Below, one piece after another: positions 25,419 through 34,550 of a stretch of DNA of 64,000 nucleotides. The position numbers were made by a program, and so were the translations under genes. The stretch's first letter is position 1. Each line of letters starts with the position of its first letter. Source of the DNA: Niallia sp. NCCP-28 (GTDB lineage: Bacteria > Bacillota > Bacilli > Bacillales > Cytobacillaceae). Location: positions 1-64,000 of the forward strand of contig NZ_BQYJ01000002.1 in NCBI RefSeq assembly GCF_023168165.1, written 5' to 3'. The notes beneath the pieces were generated by a model. That model did not search any database and was not told the origin of the DNA. It worked only from the letters and a program-made list of their open reading frames with translations.

Positions 25419-25460
25419 AAAAAAGCTGCAAACAATAAGTACATTGTTTGCAGCTTTTTT
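25419..25460 (+). terminator. Surviving terminator of the decayed operon
   Basis: Perfect 18-bp arms (AAAAAAGCTGCAAACAAT and complement) with a 6-nt loop and T-run. Its integrity contrasts with the pseudogenes in front of it. From here to 25718 I see only A+T-rich leader of proC. Confidence 0.85.
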
Positions 25461-25718
25461 AGTCACAGACACCTATAAATCGCAAGGAAAAAGGTTTATA
25501 GAAAAATAATTATTTTTTTTAATGCATCAGGAAATTGGAAAAACGTATCAAAGATCAACGATTAAACAATCTTTTTTTAGATAAAGGGATTTATTTCTAG
25601 TTTTGTTTTATTCATATAGACATTTGCTTATAGCAGTAATCGCCATATGGTCGACACGCTATAAATTTGAACTTTATAATCATTCGTGTAACATAAAAGG
25701 AGAAAAATCAAAAGGGAG

Positions 25719-26534
25719 TTGTTTACCATCACTACAATTGGATTTATCGGATGCGGAAAGATGGCGCAAGCAATGATTGCGGGAATGATTCAATCATCCT
25801 TTGTGCCACATGACAGTATATTAGTTAGTGCAAAAACAGAGTCGACATGTAAATTAGTTCATGATGCATATAAAGTCCCATATACACTTGAAAATAGAAA
25901 AGTAGCAAAGTTTGCTGATATTTTGATTTTGGCAGTTAAGCCACATTTATATGGGACCGTACTAGATGAAATAAAGCTGGAGAGAAAAAAGAATGCTGTT
26001 GTTGTCACAATTGCAGCAGGAATTGACCTTGAATTTATGTATACTTATTTAGGTAAAGACGCAAAAATTATTCGCTCTATGCCAAACACTCCTTCTTTAG
26101 TAGGGGCAGGAGTGACTGTCTTTTGTTATAGCAAACAAGTGACAGGAGAGGAAATAGAGTTTATAAAAACTTTATTTTCCTCTTTTGGATCGGTAGAAGT
26201 AATGGAAGAAAAGCTAATGGACTATATCCCTGCAATTAGCGGTTCTTCTCCTGCTTATGTGTACATGCTAATTGAAGCAATGGGAGATGGCGGTGTAAGA
26301 AGTGGAATTCCTAGAGATACAGCATATAGGCTTGCGGCACAGGCCGTATTAGGCGCCGCCAAAATGGTGCTTGAAACGGGGAAGCATCCAGGATGGCTAA
26401 AAGATGAGGTCTGCACTCCAGGGGGGGCTACCATTGAGGCAGTTGCCGCATTAGAAGAACATAAATTTAGAGGAGCAATACTTTCTGCAATGGAAGCTTG
26501 TGATCAGAAAAATAGGGCAATGAAAGCAAAATAA
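25719..26534 (+). CDS. proC: Pyrroline-5-carboxylate reductase
   Basis: 271-aa NAD(P)H enzyme that reduces 1-pyrroline-5-carboxylate to L-proline. The Rossmann start IGFIGCGKMAQAMIAGM, the segment IIRSMPNTPSLVGAGVT and the C-terminal signature with GSSPAYVYMLIEAM and TPGGATIEAVAALEE are all present. The start is odd: no in-frame ATG precedes the fold. TTG 25719 directly abuts an AAAGGGAG site, too close for normal use, while AAAAGGAG at 25695 is about 16 nt away; a non-standard ATC at 25728 would have ideal spacing. B. subtilis has several paralogues, so the symbol marks the activity. Confidence 0.9.
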   Translation: MFTITTIGFIGCGKMAQAMIAGMIQSSFVPHDSILVSAKTESTCKLVHDAYKVPYTLENRKVAKFADILILAVKPHLYGTVLDEIKLERKKNAVVVTIAAGIDLEFMYTYLGKDAKIIRSMPNTPSLVGAGVTVFCYSKQVTGEEIEFIKTLFSSFGSVEVMEEKLMDYIPAISGSSPAYVYMLIEAMGDGGVRSGIPRDTAYRLAAQAVLGAAKMVLETGKHPGWLKDEVCTPGGATIEAVAALEEHKFRGAILSAMEACDQKNRAMKAK

Positions 26535-26630
26535 AAAGATAAAATAGATTGATTTTTCTTCAGGAAAAAAGTAAGGTGGAGAATAGACGGAAAGAAAAAA
26601 AGTGATGTATGATCGTGCATAATTGGTGCG

Positions 26631-26667
26631 AAAACCAGCCGCCTGGATTTTTAGGCTGGTTTTTTTG
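26631..26667 (+). terminator. Terminator of proC
   Basis: AAAACCAGCC and GGCTGGTTTT form the stem, followed by a T-run. A 79-codon open frame runs across it and is rejected as a gene for that reason. The remaining 200 nt before the next gene must hold the promoter of the large operon; I found no clear one. Confidence 0.85.
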
Positions 26668-26865
26668 TATTGTTATAGGCAATGCAGCTGTTGCTATTTT
26701 GAAGTATCTATTTTTACATAATATGGTACCAGCAGGGGAGATTAAAGGTCTAATAGGTCAAACAAAAGTGGATAGAAGAATACATTGGGAACTGTTATAC
26801 ATAGAAACTTTTAGATCAGAAAAGGTTATTAGCATAAACAAGCTTTAAAAAAGAGGTGAGAGAGA

Positions 26866-28485
26866 ATGCCATTAGATAAATATAAAAATTTATTAATAAA
26901 AAAAATGAAACAGCAACTGGTGAACTGGTTTGAAAATGAAGAAATGCAAGTAGTCGATAATATAGATGTTTATCGTTTTTTGCATTCTATTAAAGGAACA
27001 TCGGGAACATTGGATATGGATAATTTATATCAATTATCTAATAAGCTGTTAAATATAGCAGCACAAAGAACAGAATCGTGGAAGAAAGCTGAACTAAGAG
27101 AATTTCTTTATGAATTAGCAGAAATCAGTTGGGATTATGAGCAAATAAATGAAAAATTATCAAGTGTATCTAAAGAAAGAATGGCAAACATACCTTTAAT
27201 TCAAATAATTGATGATGATATTTCGATGCTGATTTTTTTAAAGGATAATTTGGAAAAAAAGGGCTGGATGGTAATTGCAAATACAGAAGTAGATAAAGCG
27301 ATAGCACAGTATTATGATATGCATCCTGATTGCATTATTATTGATGTCAATTTGCCCGAAAAATCAGGTTTTGAAGTGCTATCGAATTTAGAGCAGCACA
27401 CTAATCGGTATTTTGTTCCTAAAATTATGTTCAGCATAAACAATGATCGGGAAACACGAATAAAGGCATTTAAAATGGGAGCAGATGATTTTATTGAAAA
27501 GCCGATTGATATAGAGGAATTTTTAATTCGGATTGAACGCCATCTTGAAAGAAAGGAAGTTTTTGATCAATCCGTTTTAATTGATGAACTTACACAAGTA
27601 TATAATCGGAAATTTCTTGGAGATTCTTATAACCGATTTATTAGTGATATTATCAGAACAAATACTGCAGGTACAATAGCGATTTTAGATATTGATTATT
27701 TTAAAAAAGTAAATGATAGTCATGGACATGTAATGGGAGATAGAGTTCTTGCAGATTTTGCTCAATTTATAAAAAAAAATATTCGCAATACAGATACGTT
27801 ATTCCGCTATGGCGGTGAAGAATTTATTGTGTTTTTCCAGCGTGCTTTTGAAAGTGACGTAAAAGAAATTTTAACAAGAATGCTTGAGCGTTTTTCTGCC
27901 ATTAAATTTGGGGAAGGAAAAGACAAATTCAGCTTATCTTTTTCCGCAGGGATATACACAATTGCAAATAAAGAAATTGATTTGCAAACAGCGATAAAAA
28001 CGGCTGATGAAGCCTTGTATTTAGCGAAAAAGAATGGCAGAGCAAGGATAGAAAGTGCAAATCAGATACAAAATGAACTTGCAAAAAGGGTGATGCATGT
28101 TTCTATTGTAGATGATGACGCGCTGATTCGATCTATTTTAATAAATATTTTTAACAGCATTTCCCTCGATTATATTACCTTGGATATAGTGGCATATGAA
28201 GATGGCATGCAATTTTTTCATTCAAATAGGCTAAAAGAAACCGGATTGCATTTTCTAGTATTAGATGGAATTATGCCTGTGATGGATGGACTTGAAATAT
28301 TGCAAAAAGTAAGAAAGACAACAAGTAAACAATCCGTGCATGTCTTAATGCTGACAGGCAGGAAAAGTGAACATGATATTGCAGAAGCATTAAGGCTCGG
28401 CGCCGATGACTATGTAACGAAGCCTTTTAGTTTAACTGAGCTGCAGGCAAGAATAACGCGATTAATCAAAAGGATGGTTCAGTAA
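26866..28485 (+). CDS. Hpt-REC-GGDEF-REC diguanylate cyclase
   Basis: 539-aa cytoplasmic signalling protein with four modules. An Hpt domain (about 1-95) has its histidine at residue 40 in HSIKGTSGTLDM. A receiver follows (107-225; phospho-acceptor Asp160). A GGDEF domain (235-395) has the active motif GGEEF at 316-320 and an intact RxxD inhibitory site (RNTD) five residues before it, so it should make cyclic-di-GMP with product feedback. A second receiver (405-539) has Asp467. GAGGTGAGAG serves ATG 26866. First gene of a six-gene operon whose last gene is a hybrid kinase; Hpt and receivers are ready to take its phosphoryl group (inference). No PilZ or EAL domain is encoded nearby. Confidence 0.92.
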   Translation: MPLDKYKNLLIKKMKQQLVNWFENEEMQVVDNIDVYRFLHSIKGTSGTLDMDNLYQLSNKLLNIAAQRTESWKKAELREFLYELAEISWDYEQINEKLSSVSKERMANIPLIQIIDDDISMLIFLKDNLEKKGWMVIANTEVDKAIAQYYDMHPDCIIIDVNLPEKSGFEVLSNLEQHTNRYFVPKIMFSINNDRETRIKAFKMGADDFIEKPIDIEEFLIRIERHLERKEVFDQSVLIDELTQVYNRKFLGDSYNRFISDIIRTNTAGTIAILDIDYFKKVNDSHGHVMGDRVLADFAQFIKKNIRNTDTLFRYGGEEFIVFFQRAFESDVKEILTRMLERFSAIKFGEGKDKFSLSFSAGIYTIANKEIDLQTAIKTADEALYLAKKNGRARIESANQIQNELAKRVMHVSIVDDDALIRSILINIFNSISLDYITLDIVAYEDGMQFFHSNRLKETGLHFLVLDGIMPVMDGLEILQKVRKTTSKQSVHVLMLTGRKSEHDIAEALRLGADDYVTKPFSLTELQARITRLIKRMVQ

Positions 28486-29523
28486 ATGGGGCAAGAACTA
28501 AAAATATTGGCAGCTGTAGCTTTGGCTATAACTGGCGTATTGTTTATGCTGTTAATTTATTTAGTAATAAGAAAATATCGCGAAAATAATAGAGAGAAAA
28601 AAATCCAAAAGCATATGGAACAGCTAGAACCGAAAGTTTTCTTCTATATTCAAAATCCAGACAGTTCTTTTCTTATTCGGGTAAATACCCCATTAAAAAA
28701 GGCAGCATTAGAAATGCTTTTAAGCAGGTATGCGGGCATGCTGGAAGGAGAAAAGGAAAGACAAGCATTAAAAAATCTCGCGCTGGCTTATTTAAAAGAT
28801 TTTTATCAAGAGCGTCTTTATTCGCGCAATTGGAGCATTCGCATGAATACTCTTTACTTCATTGAGGATTTTTATCTGATTGAACTGCAAGAGGATGTGA
28901 TTGCATTAATACAAAGCAATTATAAAAAATCGAAAGAAGAAAAAGGACAAATACTAAGAATTCTAGCTTCTTTCCAATATAAAAGTATAAAAAAATGGAT
29001 GTATGCAAGCGGGTCATTTTCAGAAATAGATTATCGCAATATTATTATTAGATTAGAGGAGGATATCTTTTATTCTTTTGTTGAATCATTTCAAGAATTG
29101 GGAGAAAATTTGAAATTGGCGCTTCTAGATGTTATCAGCATAAAAAAGGATTTAGAATATTTGCCTTTTTTAGAAGAAATCTTTTGGAAATCTTCAGGTG
29201 AGCTTAGGCTTCGCGCATTAAAAGCAATTGCTTCAATAGGAATCGTTCAAAATATCGATAGCTATCTGCAGCTGGCTGAATCAGAACAATGGCAAGAAAG
29301 AATGATGCTTGCGAAGCTTTTGGGCAGCAAGCGAAATAATTCTTATTTGCCTTTATTAAAAAGGCTGATGAATGATTCTACTTGGTGGGTAAGGTCACAG
29401 TCGGCAGAATCAATCAGCAGATATAAAAATGGACAATCCGTTTTAAATGAGGTGCTAGAATACTCGAATGATCCTTATGCTAAAGATATGGCATGGGAAT
29501 GGATAAATAAAGGAGCAAGATAG
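28486..29523 (+). CDS. Membrane-anchored HEAT-repeat protein
   Basis: 345 aa. One N-terminal transmembrane helix (residues 6-28) followed by a basic segment and a cytoplasmic array of helical HEAT-type repeats, clearest at the C-terminus (ELRLRALKAIASIGI, then WWVRSQSAESISRYKNG). The ATG touches the TAA of the cyclase gene and the stop touches the glycosyltransferase start, so the three are translationally linked. HEAT proteins are scaffolds; here it may join the cyclase or kinase to the membrane glycosyltransferase (inference). I recognise no named family. Confidence 0.75.
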   Translation: MGQELKILAAVALAITGVLFMLLIYLVIRKYRENNREKKIQKHMEQLEPKVFFYIQNPDSSFLIRVNTPLKKAALEMLLSRYAGMLEGEKERQALKNLALAYLKDFYQERLYSRNWSIRMNTLYFIEDFYLIELQEDVIALIQSNYKKSKEEKGQILRILASFQYKSIKKWMYASGSFSEIDYRNIIIRLEEDIFYSFVESFQELGENLKLALLDVISIKKDLEYLPFLEEIFWKSSGELRLRALKAIASIGIVQNIDSYLQLAESEQWQERMMLAKLLGSKRNNSYLPLLKRLMNDSTWWVRSQSAESISRYKNGQSVLNEVLEYSNDPYAKDMAWEWINKGAR

Positions 29524-30936
29524 ATGATATTGCAATGGTGGATGAATGCAGCTCTGTTTTTTGGCATCTTTATAGCTGTTTATATGGTGATCATCATTAT
29601 ATTTTATACAGCAATTTTAATTACTTCCCTTTTGCAGCTGCGCAGAGAATACCAATTAAATAGAGATCAGACTTTTGAAGATTATGCAAATGAGTTATAT
29701 ACAAAACCAGTTTCCATCATTGTGCCGGCATATAATGAAGAAGCTGGGATTATTCAAAGCATCAGGTCATTATTAAGCATTAATTATCCGATTTATGAAA
29801 TCATCGTTGTAAATGATGGTTCAAAAGATAGTACATTAAATAAAGTTATTGAATGTTATGATATGAAAAAAATTGATAAAGTCATCCGCAAACAAGTGGA
29901 AACAAAAACAGTGAAAGGAATTTATCAATCTACATTGCTGCCAAAATTATATATGATTGATAAGGTGAATGGAGGAAAAGCGGATGCCTTAAATGTAGGG
30001 CTTAACTTTTCTAACTTTCCTTATATTTGTTCATTAGATGGAGATTCTGTCCTAGAAACAGATGCTTTCTTAAAAGTAATGAAACCAATTATGGATAGCA
30101 ATGAGGAAGTAGTTGCATCAGGGGGCAGTATTCGGATTGCTAATGGTTGCAAGATTCAAAATGGCCATATTTTAAAAATTGGATTATCGAAACATCCGTT
30201 AGTAATTATGCAGATTATTGAATATTTGCGGGCTTTTTTAATGGGGAGAATCGGTTTAAGCAAACATAATTTATTATTAATTATTTCTGGAGCTTTTGGT
30301 GTTTTCTCAAAACAATGGGTAATAAAAGCTGGGGGATATCGAACAAATACAGTTGGGGAAGATATGGAGTTAGTGGTGAGAATTCATCGGCTGCTAAAAG
30401 AAGCAAAGTTAAATAAAAAGATTATCTATGTGCCAGATCCGGTTTGCTGGACGGAAGTTCCTGAAGATATCACTTATTTGCGCAGACAAAGAAGACGATG
30501 GCATCGAGGACTCTTTGAAAGTTTATGGAATCATCGGAAACTAACATTTAATCCAAAGTACGGAAGTATCGGGATGATTTCTTTTCCTTATTTTTGGATT
30601 ATTGAATTTTTGGGGCCTATCGTTGAATTGCTGGGATATGTGTATACGATAATAGCTGTTTTTTTAGGAGGCATTTATTTAGAATTTGCACTATTAATTT
30701 TTATGCTTTCTTGCATCTATGGATCGATTTTCTCTATGGCAGCTGTATTGCTGGAAGAATGGAGTTTAAGGAAATACCCAAAGATTTCTCATATTTTAGC
30801 ATTGTTTTTTTACTCCATTACAGAATCTTTTTGGTATCGGCCATTAACGGTTTTCTGGAGATGTGAAGGAATATGGCAATTAATCCGAAAAGAAAAAGGT
30901 TGGGGAGAAATGAAGCGTAAAGGAGTTTCTGAATGA
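29524..30936 (+). CDS. Processive family-2 membrane glycosyltransferase
   Basis: 470-aa GT2 polysaccharide synthase of the PgaC/BcsA/hyaluronan-synthase type. A leading transmembrane helix (8-34) precedes the catalytic domain: VSIIVPAYNEE (residues 62-72), nucleotide-binding VNDGSKDST, the metal-binding LDGD (Asp172, Asp174), GEDMEL as the TED-like base and QRRRW at 322-326, the signature of processive enzymes. Three or four C-terminal helices (about 345-440) form the export channel. Sugar specificity is unreadable. ATG 29524 follows the HEAT gene stop immediately, with AAAGGAGC upstream; its own stop overlaps the next ATG (ATGA). It is comparable to YdaM of the B. subtilis yda exopolysaccharide operon. 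Confidence 0.9.
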   Translation: MILQWWMNAALFFGIFIAVYMVIIIIFYTAILITSLLQLRREYQLNRDQTFEDYANELYTKPVSIIVPAYNEEAGIIQSIRSLLSINYPIYEIIVVNDGSKDSTLNKVIECYDMKKIDKVIRKQVETKTVKGIYQSTLLPKLYMIDKVNGGKADALNVGLNFSNFPYICSLDGDSVLETDAFLKVMKPIMDSNEEVVASGGSIRIANGCKIQNGHILKIGLSKHPLVIMQIIEYLRAFLMGRIGLSKHNLLLIISGAFGVFSKQWVIKAGGYRTNTVGEDMELVVRIHRLLKEAKLNKKIIYVPDPVCWTEVPEDITYLRRQRRRWHRGLFESLWNHRKLTFNPKYGSIGMISFPYFWIIEFLGPIVELLGYVYTIIAVFLGGIYLEFALLIFMLSCIYGSIFSMAAVLLEEWSLRKYPKISHILALFFYSITESFWYRPLTVFWRCEGIWQLIRKEKGWGEMKRKGVSE

Positions 30937-33900
30937 ATAAACGAGCAGCGGTGAGCATTATTGTATTTATTCTTATGATTATTATTGCCACAAGCCCTTT
31001 TTGGCTGTGGCAAATAAAAGGATCAAAAGCGTTGCCTGTTTTAATTATGGATAAAACCGTTTCTGACCAAACATTCCGTGAGCATAAAGGCTTGGTATGG
31101 ATATTAAATAATCAGAAATATGTTAAGCAGAATAAAGAAAAGTATCGAGCGGAAAGCGATTATAAAGGCTTTAAACCAACGGGGAAAGCAGATTATAAAA
31201 TAAGTGCTATTCCAGACGATTTAAGCAAGTATCAATTAATTTACTTAACAGATCAATATGGTGTATATGAAGAAGAGTTTTATGGAAGTAACAAGCTTGG
31301 CGAAAGAAGCGATAAATTGTACGGCGGGCTTGATATAAAGGATATCAATAAAATAGAAGATTCTTTATATCAATCCAATAATAAAACTCTTATTGCGGAA
31401 TTTAACACTTTTGCAAGTCCGACTAGTGATGAAGCAAGGGGGAAAATAACCAATTTATTGGATATAAAATGGAGCGGATGGGTTGGAAGAAGCTTTCTAG
31501 ACCTTAATGGGGAAGAAGTTCCTATTTGGGTCAAAGAAAATTATCAAAAGATTTATCAGAAAAAATGGAAGTTTACTGGTGCGGGAATTGTGCTTGTTAA
31601 TAAAGATGATTATATTGCTGTTTTAAGCGGACAAGAGCTGACTAATTCAAAAGTGAAATTTAAAACAACGAAAAAGGGCGAATTAGAAATAGGAAAAACT
31701 CTTTCTTCTGAATACGGCTATTGGTTTGATATTGTCGAGTCCAATAAGAAAGAGAATATTTTAGCGAATTATACGATTGCTGCTACTAACAAAGGAAAAG
31801 AAAAATTGACAGGGTATGGATTGCCGACATCTTTTCCTGCAGTTATTCAAAATGCTAATAATCAATATACTTCTTATTATTTTGCAGGAGATTATGCAGA
31901 TGAACAAGAAGTGCCGAGCATTTATCAAACAGTTGGCTTAGATTTATGGAAAGAGAAAGTTACTTATCGCAATTCTTTCTATTGGAATACGTATGTTCCA
32001 TTAATGAAGAGTATATTAAAAAATGGTTTGCATGACAAAACGCAGAAGGATACAGTAGAAACGACTACAGTTAATAATATTAAAATAAACAGCAAAACAA
32101 ATAGCGAATACTTGGAAGTGAAAAAAAATGGCCGGTGGGAAAAAATCCTTATCAAAGGGGTCAATATGGGGATTTCCAAGCCAGGAGCTTTTCCTGGTGA
32201 GACGGCGATAACAAAAGATGATTATTTAAGCTGGTTTAAGCAGATAGGAGCAATGCATGCAAATGCTATTCGGATTTACACATTGCATCCTCCAGCGTTT
32301 TATGAAGCTTTCTACGAATATAATCAAATGGCAAAAGAACCATTATATCTACTTCATGGAGCGTGGGTCAATGAAGAAATATTTGTAGGGAAACAGGATG
32401 CATATCATAAAGAAGTAGTAGACGACTTTCAAAAAGAGTTGAAAAACATGATAGATATTGTTCATGGAAATGCAGAACTGCCTAAACAAGCAGGACATGC
32501 ATCTGGGGAATATCAGTATGATATTTCTAAATATGTACTAGGATACATTATCGGGATTGAGTGGGATCCTAATGTTGTATCAAATACAGATAGTGCTCAT
32601 AAAGGAAAGGCGCAATATTCAGGCACTTATTTTCAAACAAAAAACGGATCTCCGTTTGAAATTTGGCTTGCCAATATGATGGACTATACTGCTAAATATG
32701 AAGGGGAAAAGTATAATTGGCAGCATACCATGAGCTTTACTAACTGGGTAACAACTGATTTATTGGAGCACCCGTCAGAGCCAAGTGAACAAGAGGATAA
32801 GGTTGCTGTGAATCCAAATCATATTAGCAAAAAGGATAATTTTGAGGCGGGCTTATTTGCATCTTATCATATTTATCCATATTATCCCGATTTTTTAAAC
32901 TATGAAAAGGATTATCAAAATTATGTCAATAAACAAGGGGAGAAAAGCAGCTACGGGGCTTATTTGCATGATTTAATTTCTGTACACAGTATGCCGGTGC
33001 TAGTAGCTGAATTTGGTGTCCCATCTTCTCGGGGAAAAACACATGAAAATATTAATGGCATGAATCAAGGGTTTTTATCAGAAGAAGAGCAAGGGGTGAT
33101 GGATGCCAAACTAATCCAAATGATTATGGACGAAAGATATGCAGGCGGATTAGTTTTTACATGGCAAGATGAGTGGTTTAAACGAACATGGAACACAATG
33201 GATTATGATAATCCAAATAGGCGTCCTTACTGGTCCAATATGCAAACAAATGAACAGCATTTTGGTTTATTAAGCTTTGATCCCGGAAAGTATGAACCTA
33301 CCATTTATATTGATGGAGAAAGTGCTGATTGGAAAAAATTAAATATTAAGCCATTTTATAAAAATACATCAAAAGATGAAAACTTAGATGAAGTCATGGT
33401 AACATCGGATGAACAACAGTTAAGTATTAAAATGGCATATAAACAGCCAGTAGATATAACAAAAGACAGCACCTATATTCTTTTTAATACCATTGAAGGG
33501 CAAGGACAAAAAACGGTGGAATTGACAGATGGACTGAAAATCGATACAGACTTTGGAGTTGATTTTATGGCGAAGATTGCTGATAAAGAAAATTCAGAAA
33601 TGCTGGTCGACAGTTATTATGATACATTCTACTATCAATATGGTTTTATGCTGAAAATGATCAACCAAGAAAAAAATGCAGATAAAGTCAATAACGGGAT
33701 ATTTAATCCAATTCGTCTTGCTCTTAATAAGGAGTTGACAATCCCAGATAAAAAAATTCCTTTTTCTTCATATGAAACGGGAAAACTAATGTATGGAAAT
33801 GGAAATCCCAGCAGTAAAAACTTTAACAGTTTAACCGATATAAGCATTAGCAAGGATAAAAAAACAATTGAAATGCGAATCCCTTGGGCACTATTGAATA

Positions 33901-34172
33901 TAAAAGATCCAAGCCAAAAAGAAATTACAGCAGACCTTTGGAAAAAGGGCTTAGAGGGCAGTGAACATATTAATGGAATCCGATTGGCTTTTATTTCGGT
34001 AAAAGGAAATAAAATAGTATCTTCATTGCCAAGTTTTTATGAATCTAATATCGTAAAAGAAACGGATACTAAAATATATAAATGGGATAATTGGGAAGAT
34101 CCTTTATATCATGAGCGCTTAAAACAGTCGTACTATATTTTGCAAAAGACTTTTTCTAAAATAGAGGATTAG
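30933..34172 (+). CDS. Large membrane-anchored clan GH-A-like glycoside hydrolase
   Basis: 1079 aa with a single N-terminal transmembrane helix (7-28) and the remainder probably outside the cell. Residues about 395-800 look like a TIM-barrel glycosidase: KGVNMGISKPGAFPG and NAIRIYTLHPPAFYEA near the start, a candidate acid/base Glu543 in GIEWDP, and a candidate nucleophile Glu693 in VLVAEFGVPS, 150 residues apart as in clan GH-A. Residues about 820-1060 resemble a beta-sandwich sugar-binding module (IDGESADWKKL). The N-terminal 370 residues are unassigned. It overlaps the glycosyltransferase gene by 4 nt, so it probably trims, cuts or guides the polymer made by that enzyme (inference). Catalysis is not proven. 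Confidence 0.78.
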   Translation: MNKRAAVSIIVFILMIIIATSPFWLWQIKGSKALPVLIMDKTVSDQTFREHKGLVWILNNQKYVKQNKEKYRAESDYKGFKPTGKADYKISAIPDDLSKYQLIYLTDQYGVYEEEFYGSNKLGERSDKLYGGLDIKDINKIEDSLYQSNNKTLIAEFNTFASPTSDEARGKITNLLDIKWSGWVGRSFLDLNGEEVPIWVKENYQKIYQKKWKFTGAGIVLVNKDDYIAVLSGQELTNSKVKFKTTKKGELEIGKTLSSEYGYWFDIVESNKKENILANYTIAATNKGKEKLTGYGLPTSFPAVIQNANNQYTSYYFAGDYADEQEVPSIYQTVGLDLWKEKVTYRNSFYWNTYVPLMKSILKNGLHDKTQKDTVETTTVNNIKINSKTNSEYLEVKKNGRWEKILIKGVNMGISKPGAFPGETAITKDDYLSWFKQIGAMHANAIRIYTLHPPAFYEAFYEYNQMAKEPLYLLHGAWVNEEIFVGKQDAYHKEVVDDFQKELKNMIDIVHGNAELPKQAGHASGEYQYDISKYVLGYIIGIEWDPNVVSNTDSAHKGKAQYSGTYFQTKNGSPFEIWLANMMDYTAKYEGEKYNWQHTMSFTNWVTTDLLEHPSEPSEQEDKVAVNPNHISKKDNFEAGLFASYHIYPYYPDFLNYEKDYQNYVNKQGEKSSYGAYLHDLISVHSMPVLVAEFGVPSSRGKTHENINGMNQGFLSEEEQGVMDAKLIQMIMDERYAGGLVFTWQDEWFKRTWNTMDYDNPNRRPYWSNMQTNEQHFGLLSFDPGKYEPTIYIDGESADWKKLNIKPFYKNTSKDENLDEVMVTSDEQQLSIKMAYKQPVDITKDSTYILFNTIEGQGQKTVELTDGLKIDTDFGVDFMAKIADKENSEMLVDSYYDTFYYQYGFMLKMINQEKNADKVNNGIFNPIRLALNKELTIPDKKIPFSSYETGKLMYGNGNPSSKNFNSLTDISISKDKKTIEMRIPWALLNIKDPSQKEITADLWKKGLEGSEHINGIRLAFISVKGNKIVSSLPSFYESNIVKETDTKIYKWDNWEDPLYHERLKQSYYILQKTFSKIED

Positions 34173-34181
34173 GGAGAAAGA

Positions 34182-34550
34182 ATGAAAAGAATACTGATTG
34201 CTGAAGATGAAGAAATTTTAAGAATGTTAATTATGGATACACTAGAAGATGAAGATTATGCCGTGGATGAGGCTCAAGATGGAGAAGAAGCATTGGAACT
34301 TCTGAAAAAAAATGAATATGATTTGCTTATATTAGATTATATGATGCCAATTGTAACAGGGATAGAAGTGATTCAACAGGTTCGTCAAGAAATGAGAAAC
34401 CACAAGCAGAAGATTCTAATGCTATCTGCAAAAAGCCAAGCTTTTGAACAAGAAAAAGTATTAAACGCCGGTGCAGATTATTTTATGGCCAAACCATTTA
34501 GCCCTTTAGCGCTTTTAGCAAAAGTGGAGGAGATATTTAATGAAGTTTAG
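34182..34550 (+). CDS. Single-domain response regulator
   Basis: 122-aa free receiver domain with all catalytic residues: acidic pair in ILIAEDEEIL, phospho-acceptor Asp52 in LLILDYMMP, switch Ser in MLSAKS and Lys in MAKPFSP. No output domain, so it acts as a phosphate shuttle or a protein-protein switch. It starts 9 nt after the hydrolase gene behind AGGGAG and overlaps the kinase gene by 11 nt. Most likely it carries phosphoryl groups between the downstream kinase and the Hpt domain of the cyclase (inference). Confidence 0.9.
   Translation: MKRILIAEDEEILRMLIMDTLEDEDYAVDEAQDGEEALELLKKNEYDLLILDYMMPIVTGIEVIQQVRQEMRNHKQKILMLSAKSQAFEQEKVLNAGADYFMAKPFSPLALLAKVEEIFNEV

Noticed and set aside
26609-26848. 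79-aa ORF between proC and the polysaccharide operon
   Set aside because: It runs through the proC terminator hairpin, has no ribosome binding site and looks random.
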